Part shown: positions 11,337 to 22,931 of the stretch, piece by piece | How positions within the stretch are numbered: position 1 is the first letter of the stretch | Layout of the letters: each line of letters starts with the position of its first letter | From: Ctenosaura bakeri | Lineage: Eukaryota > Chordata > Lepidosauria > Squamata > Iguanidae | Assembly (NCBI GenBank): GCA_948474755.1 | Contig: CAOLHI010000019.1 | Span: forward strand, 496,001 to 560,000 | DNA length: 64,000 nt | Direction of reading: 5' to 3' | The notes under the pieces: generated by a model | The model's database searches: none | Told to the model about the DNA's origin: nothing | Seen by the model: the letters and a program-made list of their open reading frames with translations, nothing else | Position numbers and translations under genes: made by a program

Positions 11337-12125
11337 AAATCAGCAAGGAACCCCTATCATCTAGAAGTAAGAAGTTCAAAAGCCCCAACAACAGCAGCAG
11401 CAATACAGGAATGCAAATAATTAATCCTTCAGGCTGTACCCTGCAATGAGAGATAGTACTGGTGTAAAGGTTTAAAGAGGGAAGAATATACCATCTATCA
11501 CTTTTCTCCCATAAAGTGACCTCATCAGAGCAGGAAGTGAAGAGGATGAGCCTCAGTAACTACCAGGAAAAATGGCTCACTGTCAATATATCCCTCTGCC
11601 TGGCAACATTCTACAGTGGCTTATTCTAGAGACACCCGTGAAAATGGACAACATTCAGTTCAAATTACCAATTGTCTATTACAAACAAAATATTCACGTA
11701 AAAGCAAAAAACATCAATAGATTTCCCCAGATTCCTGGCTATTAGAAATCAAGGGTGAGTTAGCTTTCAAATATGGATTATCAAAAGACTAAGTACTACC
11801 TATAAATACACACACATTTACTAGCACACACACACGCACACACAATTTTAGACTCCATACCAAAATAAACTTTTCACAAACTGATGGTTGTAAATATAAG
11901 GCCACTATTAGTGATCTGGGCAATGCAACAAACCATAAATTAAACATGATCTTGGAACACACCAAGTTAAAAAGGGTAGATCTGTGAGTAAAGTGAGACT
12001 TGATAGACTTCAGTTCTGAAGGTTTTATCTGAGAGAAGATACCACTTTCAGGAAACAAGCAAGACTTCTGTATGTAATGTTTTAACAAGAAAGCAGAGGA
12101 TGACCTATGCAACACCACTTGAATA
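11337..12125. other. Intergenic with a CA-rich patch
   Basis: No gene is seen. A (CA)n patch lies at 11808-11844. Confidence 0.5.
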
Positions 12126-12129
12126 AGAA

Positions 12130-12450
12130 TGTTTGAAGATAAATGAAAGTCGCGTCTTAAAAAGCAGCCCGTAGTCAGATCACATAACCTCCAACAATCC
12201 AATTTGGCAGGGACAGCCTTGATTAATCCTCTGTCATCCCAGATTTTCAGGTGCTTTTGAAAGGTCCTGCTTTCCCTCTTCTCCTCCCACTTTCCCATTT
12301 GTCCTTGGCTTACTTCTGATAGGAACAAACTGAGTTCAAAAATACAAAACTAAGTTTCCATTCAATTAACTCAGCAAGGCAAGAGAGAGGAGGTAGCAGA
12401 ATCCCTGTAGATGCAGGCAAAAGCAAACTGTTGCAGCCTGTCCTAGCTTG
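12130..12450 (-). repeat. Unclassified interspersed repeat, family X copy B
   Basis: The reverse complement aligns with 15360-15620 over about 250 bases: an AGTTTGCTTTTGCCTG block, GAGTTAATTGA, TTTGAACTCAG, AAAAGCACCTGAAA, and GGCTGTCCCTGCCAAATTGG at the end. A 179-residue open frame on the minus strand covers it but shows no known domain. Confidence 0.65.
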
Positions 12451-12554
12451 TCTCTTTTTCCTTACTGATAATGTTTGCCATTTTGACTACTTTCTGGTGT
12501 TGCTTATCTGCACATATTGTGCTTTTCATCTTTGAAACGTTGGAGGGTGAGATA

Positions 12555-12645
12555 GGGGATTTTCCTTTTTGGAGTACAACCCCCAGAATCCCCCATGCTG
12601 GGAGAGGGATTCTGGGTTATAGTCCCCAAAAGAATTAATCTAAAT
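12555..12645. mobile_element. Short palindromic MITE ('cccagaatccccca' type)
   Basis: Arms 'tttggagtacaacccccagaatccccca' and 'gggattctgggttatagtccccaaaa' are inverted repeats around a short centre. Related to 23831-23950 and 14688-14762. Confidence 0.6.
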
Positions 12646-12929
12646 GCTGCCCAAAGGAGGGTAAAACGTTATAACTAAGACCTTCCACATAATCCAAGAT
12701 GGAAGCATGTAATTTTCTGGATTTGAGGCCTGAAAGCGATGTTCTGAAAATGTATGAAATACTGAGACTTGACTAGTGGTAAAGCAGTAAGTTCTGAAGT
12801 ATAAAATTAGCAACACATGTTGTAACTGAAAAAAGGAACAGAGCAAAGCATATAAGAAATGTTATTTTAGTCAGAGCACTAATTTCATCTTTCACATATG
12901 GAGCCAGTGACTAAATACTTGTCTACCTG

Positions 12930-13290
12930 TTTTATTTACTTACTTTTTTTGGTCTGGCAAGCCTTCCATTAGCATTTAATACAATAAAACAACAAGATCA
13001 GTTATAAAGCAGTGAATTTCTAATTAAAATGTCTACAGTCCAGCAACTAAAACTCCATGTTCCAAATACATTGCTAAAAAGATTTTGAATCCCAACAGCT
13101 AATGAGCCTGAATGATTGACCTAGGAAGGGAGTTTCAAAGTATGAGTGCCACTGCTGAAAAAGCCCTGCTGCTTTTGGTCATCATCATTGGTTTGGATGG
13201 CTGTGGATTCAGATCCCAAGATTATACAGGACAGAGATGACCTACTATAGGAGAAGCAATCTACTGAGTCTTGCTGTAACTTGAATCATG
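12930..13290 (+). repeat. Unclassified LINE-associated repeat
   Basis: The phrase 'aggaagggagtttcaaagtatgagtgccactgctgaaaaagccctg' matches the block at 58230-58275 ('aggaagttccagagcctgggaacatctactgggaaggcc'). Both are preceded by A-rich 'aataaaac' sequence. The family is unknown to me. Confidence 0.45.
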
Positions 13291-14687
13291 TATAGCAACT
13301 AACTAGCAACAATTAAAGTTATTTAATACTGGAATATGTTCCCAGTGGGTAATCCCATTCATCTAATCACTCATATCTTGGATATGTAACTTGTTTGGAC
13401 AGCAAAACAAGATGGTGCTACACTGCAGGATAATTCCAAGGGAAATATTACCACTTTCAATAGGAAGAAGTGAAACCATTGCAAATTGTTGGTTGGTGAT
13501 CTCAGAAGCATCCCATAGCCAAGAGACTGTCAGAAACATCCACATGTACTATCTTTTCTCAGGAATCCTCTTCCTCTCTTCAAGAAAAACTTTATGTCTA
13601 CACTATTTTAAGGGGCAAATGGCACTAAGTCTTCAAATAGAGAGTATCTGATCACCTCATGGATGATGTTGGTCAGTCTTCAAGCCAATCAACTTGAGTA
13701 GGTGTCAACCAAAGATCCTATCAGCATACATTTCTGACAAAAGAGAAATTTCAGCAAAGCAAATGCAAGTTATGGATAGATTAGATGGTTCTCATACAAG
13801 ATTTATCTAATAGCTTGGATTCTGAGATGGAAAGAAGCCCATGTTCTCTCTTTCTTCTTGTTTCTTTAGGCCACTGGTGACCTCCAAGCCTCTGCAGGAG
13901 GTTAAGTGGGCATTCCTGAACAGTTTGGGAAACAGAGCAGGGAGCTGCTAGATCAATGACTGAAAAATGAGATTTTCATTCAGGAGAAAACATACCAGCA
14001 ATCATATTAACCATTCTGATCAATTTCTTAATCAAGAGCTTCATGAAGGCTTTGGCAAGGTAGCATTGTATCATTATTGAAATCCCTCTGTGGGCATTCT
14101 AGAAACTAACAGAAACCAAATTTCATCTAAATCAGGAGCTACAGTCTAAAGGAACAGGTTAATGTCAAGTAGTAGAATTACCAGCCGTATCTCTTGTTTA
14201 TCTGAGCACTGAAATATTTGCTTCTGTAATAGTATTATTCACTTTAGCTATCATGACTAATAGTGCCTGACAGACCATGCATTTTATTTAATCCTCTGTT
14301 CAAGCGATCTAGAGGTCCCACTTTTCAGAATGTATTGTCCGCTTCTCGCTTTAAGGGTTTCATGCTGCTTGCCAGATAATCCAGGTGTTGCTTCTTTGGG
14401 GCCTTTGAAAGAGGATCAAGTTTCATTTCTCACTGGTTTTAATACACTTTAATTATTTCATACAGATATATATATACATCCAAAGTGTATTTGCCAGTAC
14501 AAGTATTAAATAAGGAATTTCAGCTGAATAATCAATAAACTAAACCCACCATATAAACACACCTATGCATTAAACTATAGATACTTATTTTGTAATATTG
14601 GAAGAAGTGTAGCCAATGTAGAATTAGATCTCACAACAGCCCCCTCTTTAGGGGAAAATCTGTAGTAAGTTCAACAACTTGTGGGGG
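13291..14687. other. Intergenic, no recognisable feature
   Basis: Unique AT-rich sequence; no conserved coding frame or RNA gene. Confidence 0.5.
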
Positions 14688-14762
14688 GGGGATATTTTTT
14701 TGAACTACTCCCACAATCTTTCCAGTTGTAGTCCAAAGGCATAACTTTGTCAAGCTCTGGAT
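14688..14762. mobile_element. Short palindromic MITE fragment
   Basis: Contains 'tttttgaactactcccacaatc', 'agttgtagtccaaa' and the end 'tgtcaagctctgg', which matches the end of the 23831-23950 element. Confidence 0.5.
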
Positions 14763-15359
14763 ATATTGCTTAAACCAAAATATAGTAAATCAAATCTACT
14801 GTGCTGTTTTGTGGACTGTGCTCAGTCTGTTGTGTGGGGCCTGGACCTTTGCCCAACATCCCACTCTGATGACACCACTGAATAGAACTAAAAATAATTT
14901 TAAAAAGCTCTCATTATTATAAGAAAAAGCCATTTTTCACATTTTCTTTTTTTCATTGCTTATTAGATGAATACACTAGAACTGTATGCCTCAGAAAATA
15001 AAAACATATTTCCTTAAAGCCGGGTCCCATCAATTAAAACTGCTGCCAACTATTAAAATGCTCCCTCAGCATGCTCAATTCTTATTTCAGATGATTAGCT
15101 GGCTAAGTAAAATGATCAGGCTTGCAAATCTAAAAAATGTGTATATATCTCATACAATAGCTCCATTACACAGAGCTGGAATTAAGGTAGATCCCTAGAA
15201 AATCATGTGATTATCATCTTTTCTTCTTGCTTGCTTTCCCTGGCCAACTTGTGACCAGAATGCCATATTCAACATTTCACAGATGAAAACCGAGGCACAT
15301 GTGGCCAAGCAACATCAGAGTGTGGTCAAGCTGGCAAAATCATTAATGAGGAAGAACAC
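14763..15359. other. Intergenic, no recognisable feature
   Basis: Unique AT-rich sequence with nothing supported. Confidence 0.5.
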
Positions 15360-15620
15360 ACAAGCAACAGGAAGCCGCAGCAGTTTGCTTTTGCCTGAGC
15401 CCCTGAGAAGGCTCAGATTTTTCCTTCTTTTGCTGTGTTAATTGAGTGCAAACTACATTTGCAATTTGAACTCAGCCTGTACCAGCTGAAGTAAGAGAAA
15501 AAGGAGGAGGAGAGAGATAAGGGAACACTTTAAAAGCACTTGAAAAAGCTGAAGACAGCAGATTAACTGAGACTGTCCCTGCTAAACTGGGATAGTTGGA
15601 GAATATGGATTTTTTTCATA
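15360..15620 (+). repeat. Unclassified interspersed repeat, family X copy C
   Basis: This is the best-preserved copy of the family at 1-290 and 12130-12450. It begins with 'gcagcagtttgcttttgcctgag' and ends near 'ctgtccctgctaaactgggatag'. It has no long open frame and no tRNA-like head that I can identify. Confidence 0.65.
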
Positions 15621-16017
15621 TATTTTGGTTTCATTTATAGGCTTTCTCTGTTGCTTTTTTAAAGGTTGTCTCCCTAGATCTCTTCATAAGCTGCCTGAAA
15701 TCCTACTTTGGGAGAAATGGATGGGTTGAAGCATGGCTGTCAGAAACCTGTTTTTCACCCAGGAATTGTTTCTATGGTAACTAGAGAAGTGCTAGGTCAT
15801 TGCTTTATTTTCCTTCTAAAAGAGTAGGTGATGGCTCATAAAACTGGTATGTGTGAAGGGAAGCCCTTTTCCTCCTACAAAACCCTCCAGCAGCCCTAAG
15901 AATACACATTCATACCTGATGGATGTGCATGCAGATGTGTGCATGCATGCAACTTGGGCTAGCCTCCTCCCCTGACAAGTCACTATCACTCACAAAGCCG
16001 AGCAGAGAGGTGGGTAC

Positions 16018-16110
16018 CTTGTGATGCTCCAGATGTTGATGAACTGCAACTCCCAGCAGACTTAGACAGCCTAGCCAATGAGGAGGAATGCTGGAACCAA
16101 TACCTATGGG
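16018..16110. mobile_element. hAT-like MITE
   Basis: Begins 'tgatgctccagatgttgatgaactgcaactcccagcag', the classic sauropsid MITE arm. The second arm ('ggaatgctgg') is poor. Confidence 0.5.
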
Positions 16111-16630
16111 TAGGGTCAGTTCTGATTAGAAGAGGCTGGTGTACTTAAATGTGCTAACAACTCTGCTATCTGGGGATTTTGGTTGTTACTGCTATAAATC
16201 ACCAGGTTTTTAGGTGTCTGAGGGCTGGATGACCAACCAAATCTCCAATTTGCTCTATATTAACTCTACTACCTCTACTATCTATTACGGTAGTTCCATT
16301 CCACACAACTTAGTTTATTACTTGATCCCTCTGTTAGGCCCAACAGTCCATTTTAGTGGATAAGAGAGTCTGCTAGGAGAGGAGAGTAGCTAGGCTTCTT
16401 GTGTAGTGAAGCCTTGCTTTCTGTATATTAAATTGTGTACACTTATCTGTGAAAAAACAAGATGAACATGGCAGTGGTGGCTGTGATGCACAGGGCTAAG
16501 CAAATGCTGCGCATCCAATGCTGAACAGCATCTGTAGTATCACGGAGATTACAGACATCAATGTCTTAGTATTTGTATGTATTTGTATGACTATATATCA
16601 TAACTGATATACAGTATACCGGTATTTCCC
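16111..16630. other. Intergenic, no recognisable feature
   Basis: Unique sequence with nothing supported. Confidence 0.5.
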
Positions 16631-16635
16631 TCAGG

Positions 16636-16850
16636 GCTCCAGATCCTGTCTGATCTTGAAAGTTAAGTAGGGTCAGCCCCAGTTACTACTTGGATGGGAG
16701 ACCAGCAATGAATATCTGATGCTGTTGGCTGTATTTCAAAGGAAGGAACTGGCTAAATTGCTTCTGAGTATTTCTTGCCTAAGAAAACCTTATGAAATTA
16801 ATGGGGTTGCCATAAGTTGACAAGCAACTTTGAAGGCACATATACACATA
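16636..16850 (+). mobile_element. 5S-rRNA-derived SINE with intact box C
   Basis: The head matches vertebrate 5S rRNA from the 'gatc.tgtctgatctt' region onward. The internal control region is visible: box A-like AGTTAAGTAGGG and a box C TACTTGGATGGGAGACC (16687-16703) that is unchanged from 5S rRNA. After about 95 bases the 5S homology ends and a SINE body follows, ending 'gttgccataagttgacaagcaacttt-gaaggcacat'. The 5S part is truncated at both ends, so it is not a 5S gene. Confidence 0.9.
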
Positions 16851-17518
16851 TGTATCTCCATATATCAATTTCTGGGACCCATGATTGAGACATGTACTTG
16901 CACCCATGTCCAACTGGAGGGCTTCCCACAGGTATCTGATCAGATACTCTGTGAACTGGATGGACCCTCAGTTTGGTGCAACATGGTTCTTCTTATGTCA
17001 GGTTGTTTTTTCATTCTCGCAGAGTCCACACTCATTTGGTACCTGCATTTGGTTAGTCACCTACTGAGAAAGATCATGTTGTAATTAACAGAACAAGTAA
17101 CCATCGAATGTAGGAGTTGCATGGGAAATCTCATCTCCAGTCATTTGACTTGCCAGCTTTGATCTTGTAAAAAACAATACAGTATGAATGATTGGCTCAT
17201 GATGTCAATAAATAGTGGAGTGGCTTGGTGTTTGCCAGGGAAGGTAGCTGTGCTCTCACTGGAAGAGCACAACTGGAGAAGTATGGAAGGCTTAAGACTG
17301 GGGATTTGTGAAAATGGAGAACCCCACCTTCCTACCTTCCTAACAGTGCAAGCTTATCCTTAGTACTGTTTGTGGAAGACATTATGCAGATAAAATGTTA
17401 GCACTGGGAACCCAAACTTCACTATATATGAGCATAAGCAAAAATAACCTGCAGCACTGACACATTCCCAGGAAGAAAAACAACAGTTGCGACTAATAGT
17501 GATTGCAGCACAAGGCTC
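16851..17518. other. Intergenic, no recognisable feature
   Basis: Unique sequence. Two overlapping short open frames around 16830-17084 have no recognisable domain. Confidence 0.5.
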
Positions 17519-17641
17519 AGAAAGTTCCTTTTAAGAAGAATGAGTGTAATGACATGCTGAAGCCATCCATAACTGAGCAGTGCGTAATTATGGATGGCTT
17601 CAGCATGTCATTATACCCATTCTTCTTAAAAGGAACTTTCT
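17519..17641. repeat. Long hairpin: 54-bp inverted repeat with 15-base loop
   Basis: The arms at 17519-17572 and 17588-17641 are inverted repeats with two mismatches, both of which become G:U pairs in one RNA orientation. Weaker pairing continues outward ('cagcacaaggctcag' against 'ctaagctttactgctgtg'). It is probably a MITE; a miRNA-like precursor is possible but unsupported. Confidence 0.85.
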
Positions 17642-18095
17642 AAGCTTTACTGCTGTGCCGTCTTGTCATGTGCCACTGTCAATCATCTGTCATCACAAAC
17701 AAAAACAAGCAATGCAAATTTTACCAGTACATCACACTATTAAATACTGATCATACATTCAGTATGTTATTAGTCAGGAAGAACTTTTGTCGATTCTGCT
17801 GACTCATGTTACCAAGCCTCATTTTTATAGGCCTATGAAGAGATGATTTCAGGGTTGAAAAAGTTGCAGTTGTCTATGGATGCCAGAGCAATGATCTCCA
17901 CAAACAAAGAAGAGCCATGGATTTGCCGCTAGATGCGGTATCCAAGGCTAAATGTGTGATACTTAAACCATCTGAAAAATAATCCAAATTACCCAAAGAT
18001 ATAAATTTGAAATGTAACTTCACTCAAGTGTAATGTGATTTCTTATCTATACTGCCTCATAGAAATATTGACATTGGCAGTAATGGCAGAAATAA
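17642..18095. other. Intergenic, no recognisable feature
   Basis: Unique sequence beyond the outer, weaker arm of the hairpin. Confidence 0.45.
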
Positions 18096-18097
18096 CA

Positions 18098-18240
18098 CCA
18101 GAGGGGCTCCTGTGTGACTTAGATTAGTGGCAGAACATGCGCCTTGCATGGAGAAGGTTCAGTCCTGGGCATCTCTGGTAGGACTGGGAAAGAAACATTC
18201 TCATAGATCTAAGAGAGCCACAGACAGTCAGTGTCAGAAT
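18098..18240 (+). mobile_element. tRNA-derived SINE (second family), head
   Basis: The A-box-like 'gacttagattagtggcagaa' is followed by 'tgcgccttgcatggagaaggttcagtcctgggcatctc', which contains a B-box-like GGTTCAGTCC and reads like a tRNA T-arm. The body continues with 'ggtaggactgggaaagaaa'. A tail of the same family ('gacaatgctgagctagatggacca') appears later at 18560-18600. Confidence 0.7.
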
Positions 18241-18559
18241 GGGCAACTGTGGTGGTTTCGGAGCTACTGAGGACTCTGAACTGTCACAAAGGCAAACAAT
18301 CAAGCCAAACAAGAAGTGGGCAGAAGTCTGGTTTTTATTTTTATTTTTTTGGTTAAACAGTGCAAGGGCTCACCTGCAATGTACTGTATTTTAAATGTTA
18401 GATGCTGGTCTTGGAGCTTCCAGGAAAGGTACTTCCTCTCCTACTGGGGAGGAGGTTTACAAAAGGGCCAGTATGGAAAGAGTGGAGGGGTCAAGGGCCA
18501 CAAAAACAGCCTTTAAGGATGCATATGGGCCCAGGGTCACACTTTGGCCACCGTGATGT

Positions 18560-18604
18560 AGACAATGCTGAGCTAGATGGACCAGTTGTCTTCACCAGCC
18601 CAAG
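18560..18604 (+). mobile_element. tRNA-derived SINE tail fragment
   Basis: 'gtagacaatgctgagctagatggaccagttgtct' is the family tail, separated from its head by about 320 bases of other sequence. Confidence 0.55.
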
Positions 18605-18612
18605 ATAACGAC

Positions 18613-18876
18613 GGTATGTATGTATGTATGAGAGAGAGCACCAGCATGGTGTAGTTGTTTGAGCACTAGACTATCACTTTGGAGACCAGGGTTCAAATCT
18701 CCCCTCAGCCATGAAAACCCACTGGATGACTTTGGACAAATCACACTCTCTTAGCTTCAGAAAAAGGCAAAGGCAAACCTGCTCTCAACAAATCTTTCCA
18801 AGAAAACCCAATGATAGGTTCACATTAGAGTCACCATAAGTTGGAAGCAACATGAAGGCACACAGCAGCAGCAGCA
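18613..18876 (+). mobile_element. Sauria-type tRNA SINE with 8-bp target duplication
   Basis: Starts after a short (GTAT)n/(GA)n run and reads 'caccagcatggtgtagttgtttgagcactagac', then the B-box-like 'gggttcaaatctcccc', and ends 'gaaggcacacagcagcagcagc'. ATAACGAC occurs at 18605-18612 and again at 18877-18884, a clear target-site duplication. Confidence 0.9.
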
Positions 18877-18884
18877 ATAACGAC

Positions 18885-20893
18885 ACAGTCTTCATATTTC
18901 CTTTTCCATGTGAAAATTGTAATCTTTTATCTCTCCTTTATTCTGTGCAACCTGTCTACTGTCAGATCTTTTGGATACTCCCATACTTGTCTTCACGTCT
19001 TTTCCCATTCCATCCTTGATGCCTGGAATGGCTTTTTCCGCTCAGTTCATCAAGTCATTCATGTCTCATACCTTAAGTCATTTCTCAAGATCAAAGCCTT
19101 TCTTGAGTTATCCTTACCTTATATTGCTTGATATTTTTCCCTGTCAGTGCATTTTCCAGCCAATTCACATAGATAATTAACAGTCCTTGTCCTTCCTCAT
19201 TCCACGTCATGTCTAATATAGACTGAAAGGTCTCTGAGTGAAGACTGAGTCACGTTTGTCTTCCACATGAAACTCAGTAGTACACTAGTGGTTCTATGTA
19301 AATACTGAACAGTAGCTGCAAAAAACAATTACACACATTTCTGTGTAAAAAACAAGTATTTGTACATTGGTTTTTTGGTGCCAAAAAGGGTCTGACATTT
19401 ATGCTACAGATTTTCCTCAAGATTTATCATCACGGTAGGAGAATTCGCATCTTGAGAAATGAGGTTTTCTTCTTTAGATAGTTTACACCTTATAGAGTAA
19501 AATGCTCCTCCAACCCCTGAAGCATGGTACTAGCAAAATTGCAGTGTGGCTTGTTTTGTGAGGGTGTGTATGTGTGTGTCTATGTAATGAAGTTTTAAAT
19601 CTTTGAAAAATACTTATTTTGCCTGTGGAAAAGGAAGATGGCAGCATAGGGCAGTAGTGAAAAATAATATGGATCAGCAACCATTTTCAGCTTCAAGGGC
19701 TGCTCGGAGGAAGGAGGTGACTAGTCGAGTCTTTCTAGTGATTTCCTGGCAAGCAATGGAGCAGTTGGACCCCAGCCAGTGTTTCTCTACATACCTGTCT
19801 CACATATGAAGAGAAAAACAAAGGGAAATGTATGCATATATGCAATTACAATTTTAGCCAAATTTCTCTAGCAGAAGTATCAACTGTGCCTGGACTACTC
19901 TTCCATCCAACTTCATCTCTCACTGGTTTTTCTTTCTTTCTCCCTGTTTTTTCTTTCTCGTTACTGTTCTTTCCCCCACTCCATTCCCCCTACATACTCT
20001 TTCCTCTCTTGGTTGCCATTCTCTTCCCCAGGCCCACCTCCAACCTTGTCTTTAGGGCAGATTAGAGACACCTAGTGTCTAAAGATGGTACTGCACTCTC
20101 CAGGTAGATTTTAATTAACAAATTTAATTAAACCATATTATAAAATCAGATAACTCCTGAGAGGCATGACCCTATGTCTTACATTGGCAAATTAAAGAAC
20201 AAATGCTAAATCATTTATTATTGAGGAAACATAATGAATGACCCATGTAGGGAATGATCAGTAGCAGGGTGTGTTCTCCACTGCTTAGGTCAAGATATGA
20301 GTACACTCTCAAAGCTATGATTTGATGAATGGGCAGAGAAAGAAAGGGGATGTGCGTGATCCAAGTTTGCCCATTACATCTCTCTTTAAACTACAATTTT
20401 CCTGTCTCCAGCTCTACATGTTACTGCAGCCAGCTGGGCTCATGAAAGATTTGAGCTCCTTGTAAATAATAAACATCCGATGGATGTATCATTTCCTCTT
20501 CCACTAAGATTGCAAAGCTCTTTTTGCAGACTCTTAATGCGTACAAAATCCTTGCTGTTAAGAGGCTACTCTACCCAGCAACTCTGTCAGTGTCAGGGGA
20601 AGAACGTGTTCCCTGCTGTATTGTGTTTTGTGTGTGTGCGTGTGCGTGTGTGTGTATGTTCTCCAGCAAAAGCCAGAATAAAAGATATCCCAAACTAGCC
20701 TCTTGATCAATCTGAAAAGAAAAAGAAAAGGAATATGAAGTAACAGGGAGATGGAAGGGTTATTCTGATTTGCTGGCCATGCTCATCTAGAAACATTACA
20801 TCGTATCCAGGTATACAGTATTGGCTACTTCTGAGCTCATCATCAAATACTGCTAAGTGAATAAAGCAGAACTGGAGGACACATGGCTGTCTT
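18885..20893. other. Intergenic with pyrimidine tract and GT repeat
   Basis: No gene is recognisable. A CT-rich strand asymmetry lies at about 19915-20040 and a (GT)n patch at 20622-20658. Confidence 0.5.
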
Positions 20894-21036
20894 GGGATAA
20901 TTCCACACTAGCCTGGTATAGCGCTATGATTCCACTTTCAACATCCTACGGAATCCCCTAAACTGCAAACCACAGGTTTCCATAGGATGTGGAAAGTGGA
21001 ATAATAGCACTATAACAGTCTAGTATGGAAATAGGC
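20894..21036. mobile_element. Compact palindromic MITE
   Basis: Left arm 'ggtatagcgctatgattccactttcaacatcctacggaatcc', right arm 'ggtttccataggatgtggaaagtggaataatagcactataac'. The ends GGGATAATTCCACACTAG and CTAGTATGGAAATAGGC are inverted repeats. About 143 bases. Confidence 0.85.
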
Positions 21037-21204
21037 TAAGACAACTAAAATGATACCTTATAAGAAACTAATACAACAACTGGAATCAAACACTATGAAT
21101 AAGGGACAAAGGGGTGATACATTTTTAAAGCAAGAGGAAAAGGGGAAATTAAGTGTTTGATTAGATCCTCTTAGGTTTTAGCTGTTTATTCTAAATCAGG
21201 GTGG

Positions 21205-21320
21205 AAATCAAGTAGCCCTCCAGATGTTGTTGGACTGTAACACCCAGCATTCCTAACAATGGATTCGGTGGGCTAGGACTGCTGGGAGTTATAGTCCAAC
21301 AATACTGGGGGGGGATGGCA
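21205..21320. mobile_element. hAT-like MITE
   Basis: Arms 'ccctccagatgttgttggactgtaacacccagcattcc' and 'ggactgctgggagttatagtccaacaatact' are inverted repeats. This is the familiar sauropsid 'cagatgttgttggactacaactccca' element. Confidence 0.75.
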
Positions 21321-21444
21321 TGATTCCTATTTGTGGCCTAAGCCCAACTGCTACCTCTACCTAGAATATACCCATTGAACCAATTGCTGATTGACTAGTA
21401 AGTCCAAATGTGTATATTCTATCGATTCAATAGGTTTACACTAG

Positions 21445-22931
21445 TTGGGACAAGGAACTGGACCTGGACCTTTAATTCCAGATGAAGGGCCAGATGAATT
21501 ACATCCTAGGATATTAAAAGAGCTGGCAGAGGTCATTTCGGAACCGCTTGCTATAATCTTTGAGAAATCTTGGAGGACAGGAGAAGTTCCAGCAGACTGG
21601 AAGAGAGCAAATGTTGTCCCCATCTTCAAGAAGGGGAAAAAAGAGGACCCAAATAATTATCGCCCAGTCAACCTGACATCAGTACCTGGAAAGATCCTGG
21701 AGCAGATCATTAAGCAGTCGGTTTCTAATCATTTAGAAAGCAATGCGGTAATCACAAGAAGTCAACATGGATTTCTCAAAAATAAGTCATGCCAGACTAA
21801 TCTTATCTCTTTTTATGATAGAGTTACTAGCTTGATAGATGAAGGGAATGCTGTGGATATAGCATATCTCGATTTCAGTAAGGCCTTTGACAAAGTTTCC
21901 CATGACATTTTTGCAATGAAGCTAGTAAAATGTGGGCTGGGCAGGGCTACTGTTAGTTGGATTTGTAATTGGTTGACCGACCAAACCCAAAGGGTGATCA
22001 CGAATGGCTGCTTTTCATCCTGGAGAGAAGTGACTAGCAGGGTGCCACAGGGTTCTGTCCTGGGCCCAGTGCTGTTCAATATTTTTATCAACGACTTGGA
22101 TGAAGGAATAGAGGGCATGCTGATCAAATTTGCAGATGACACCAAATTGGGAGGGGTTGCTAATACGCCAGAGGACAGGATCAAAATTCAAAATGACCTG
22201 GATAGATTGGAGAGCTGGGCCAAGGCGAACAAAATGAAATTCAACAGAGAGAAGTGTAAGCTCCTACACTTAGGTAGAAAAAATGGAATACAGAAATATA
22301 GGATGGGGGACACGTGGCTGGGTAGCGGTACGTGTGAAAGGGATCTAGGAGTCTTCATAGATCACAAGCTGAACATGAATCAGCAGTGTGATGCGGCAGC
22401 CAAGAAAGCTAATGCAATTCTCAGCTGCATCAATAGGAGTATGGTGTCTAGATCAAGGGAGGTACTGGTATCACTCTACTCTGCTTTGGTTAGACCTCAT
22501 CTTGAATACTGTGTACAGTTCTGGGCACCCCAATTCAAGAAGGATATTGACAAGCTGGAGTAAGTCCAGAGGAGGGCAACCAAAATGGTGAGAGGCCTGG
22601 AAGCCATGCCCTATGAGGATAGACTTAGAGAGCTGGGTATGTTTAGTCTCCAGAAGAGAAGGTTGAGAGGGGAGGTGATAGCCATGTTTAAATATTTGAA
22701 GGGATGCCATATAGAGGAAGGAGAGGGCTTGTTTTCTGCTGCTCCAGAGACCAGACAAGGAGCAATGGATTCAAGCTGCAGGAAAGGAGATTCCACCTGA
22801 ACCTCAGGAAGAACTTCCTGATAGTCAGGGCTGTCCGGCAGTGGAATGTGCTGCCTCGGAGTGTAGTGGAGTCTCCTTCCTTGGAGGTTTTTAAGCAGAG
22901 GCTTGATGGCCATCTGTCAGGAGTGCTTTGA
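21445..22931 (+). pseudogene. CR1 ORF2 reverse transcriptase (partial, broken)
   Basis: The open frame from 21445 to 22563 gives 372 residues of reverse transcriptase. Motif A (LDFSKAFD, residues 142-149), PQGSVLGP (201-208) and the catalytic FADD (229-232) are intact. TAA at 22561-22563 interrupts the frame just after DIDKLE. The same frame continues after the stop to about 22753. There the copy at 50.1 kb has one extra base, so this copy has a 1-base deletion. The C-terminal part ([14 protein letters not shown] to the end of the ORF at 22931) is then in the next frame. The endonuclease half is missing through 5' truncation. Confidence 0.95.

Noticed and set aside
11789..12328. 179-residue minus-strand open frame
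   Set aside because: It covers a CA-rich patch and the family X repeat; no recognisable domain and no splice context.
16636..16740. A true 5S rRNA gene
   Set aside because: Only the internal part of 5S is present, with substitutions, and it runs into a SINE body and tail instead of a T-run terminator.
18098..18170. A functional tRNA gene
   Set aside because: A and B box-like motifs exist, but the sequence does not fold into a full cloverleaf by eye and continues into a SINE body.
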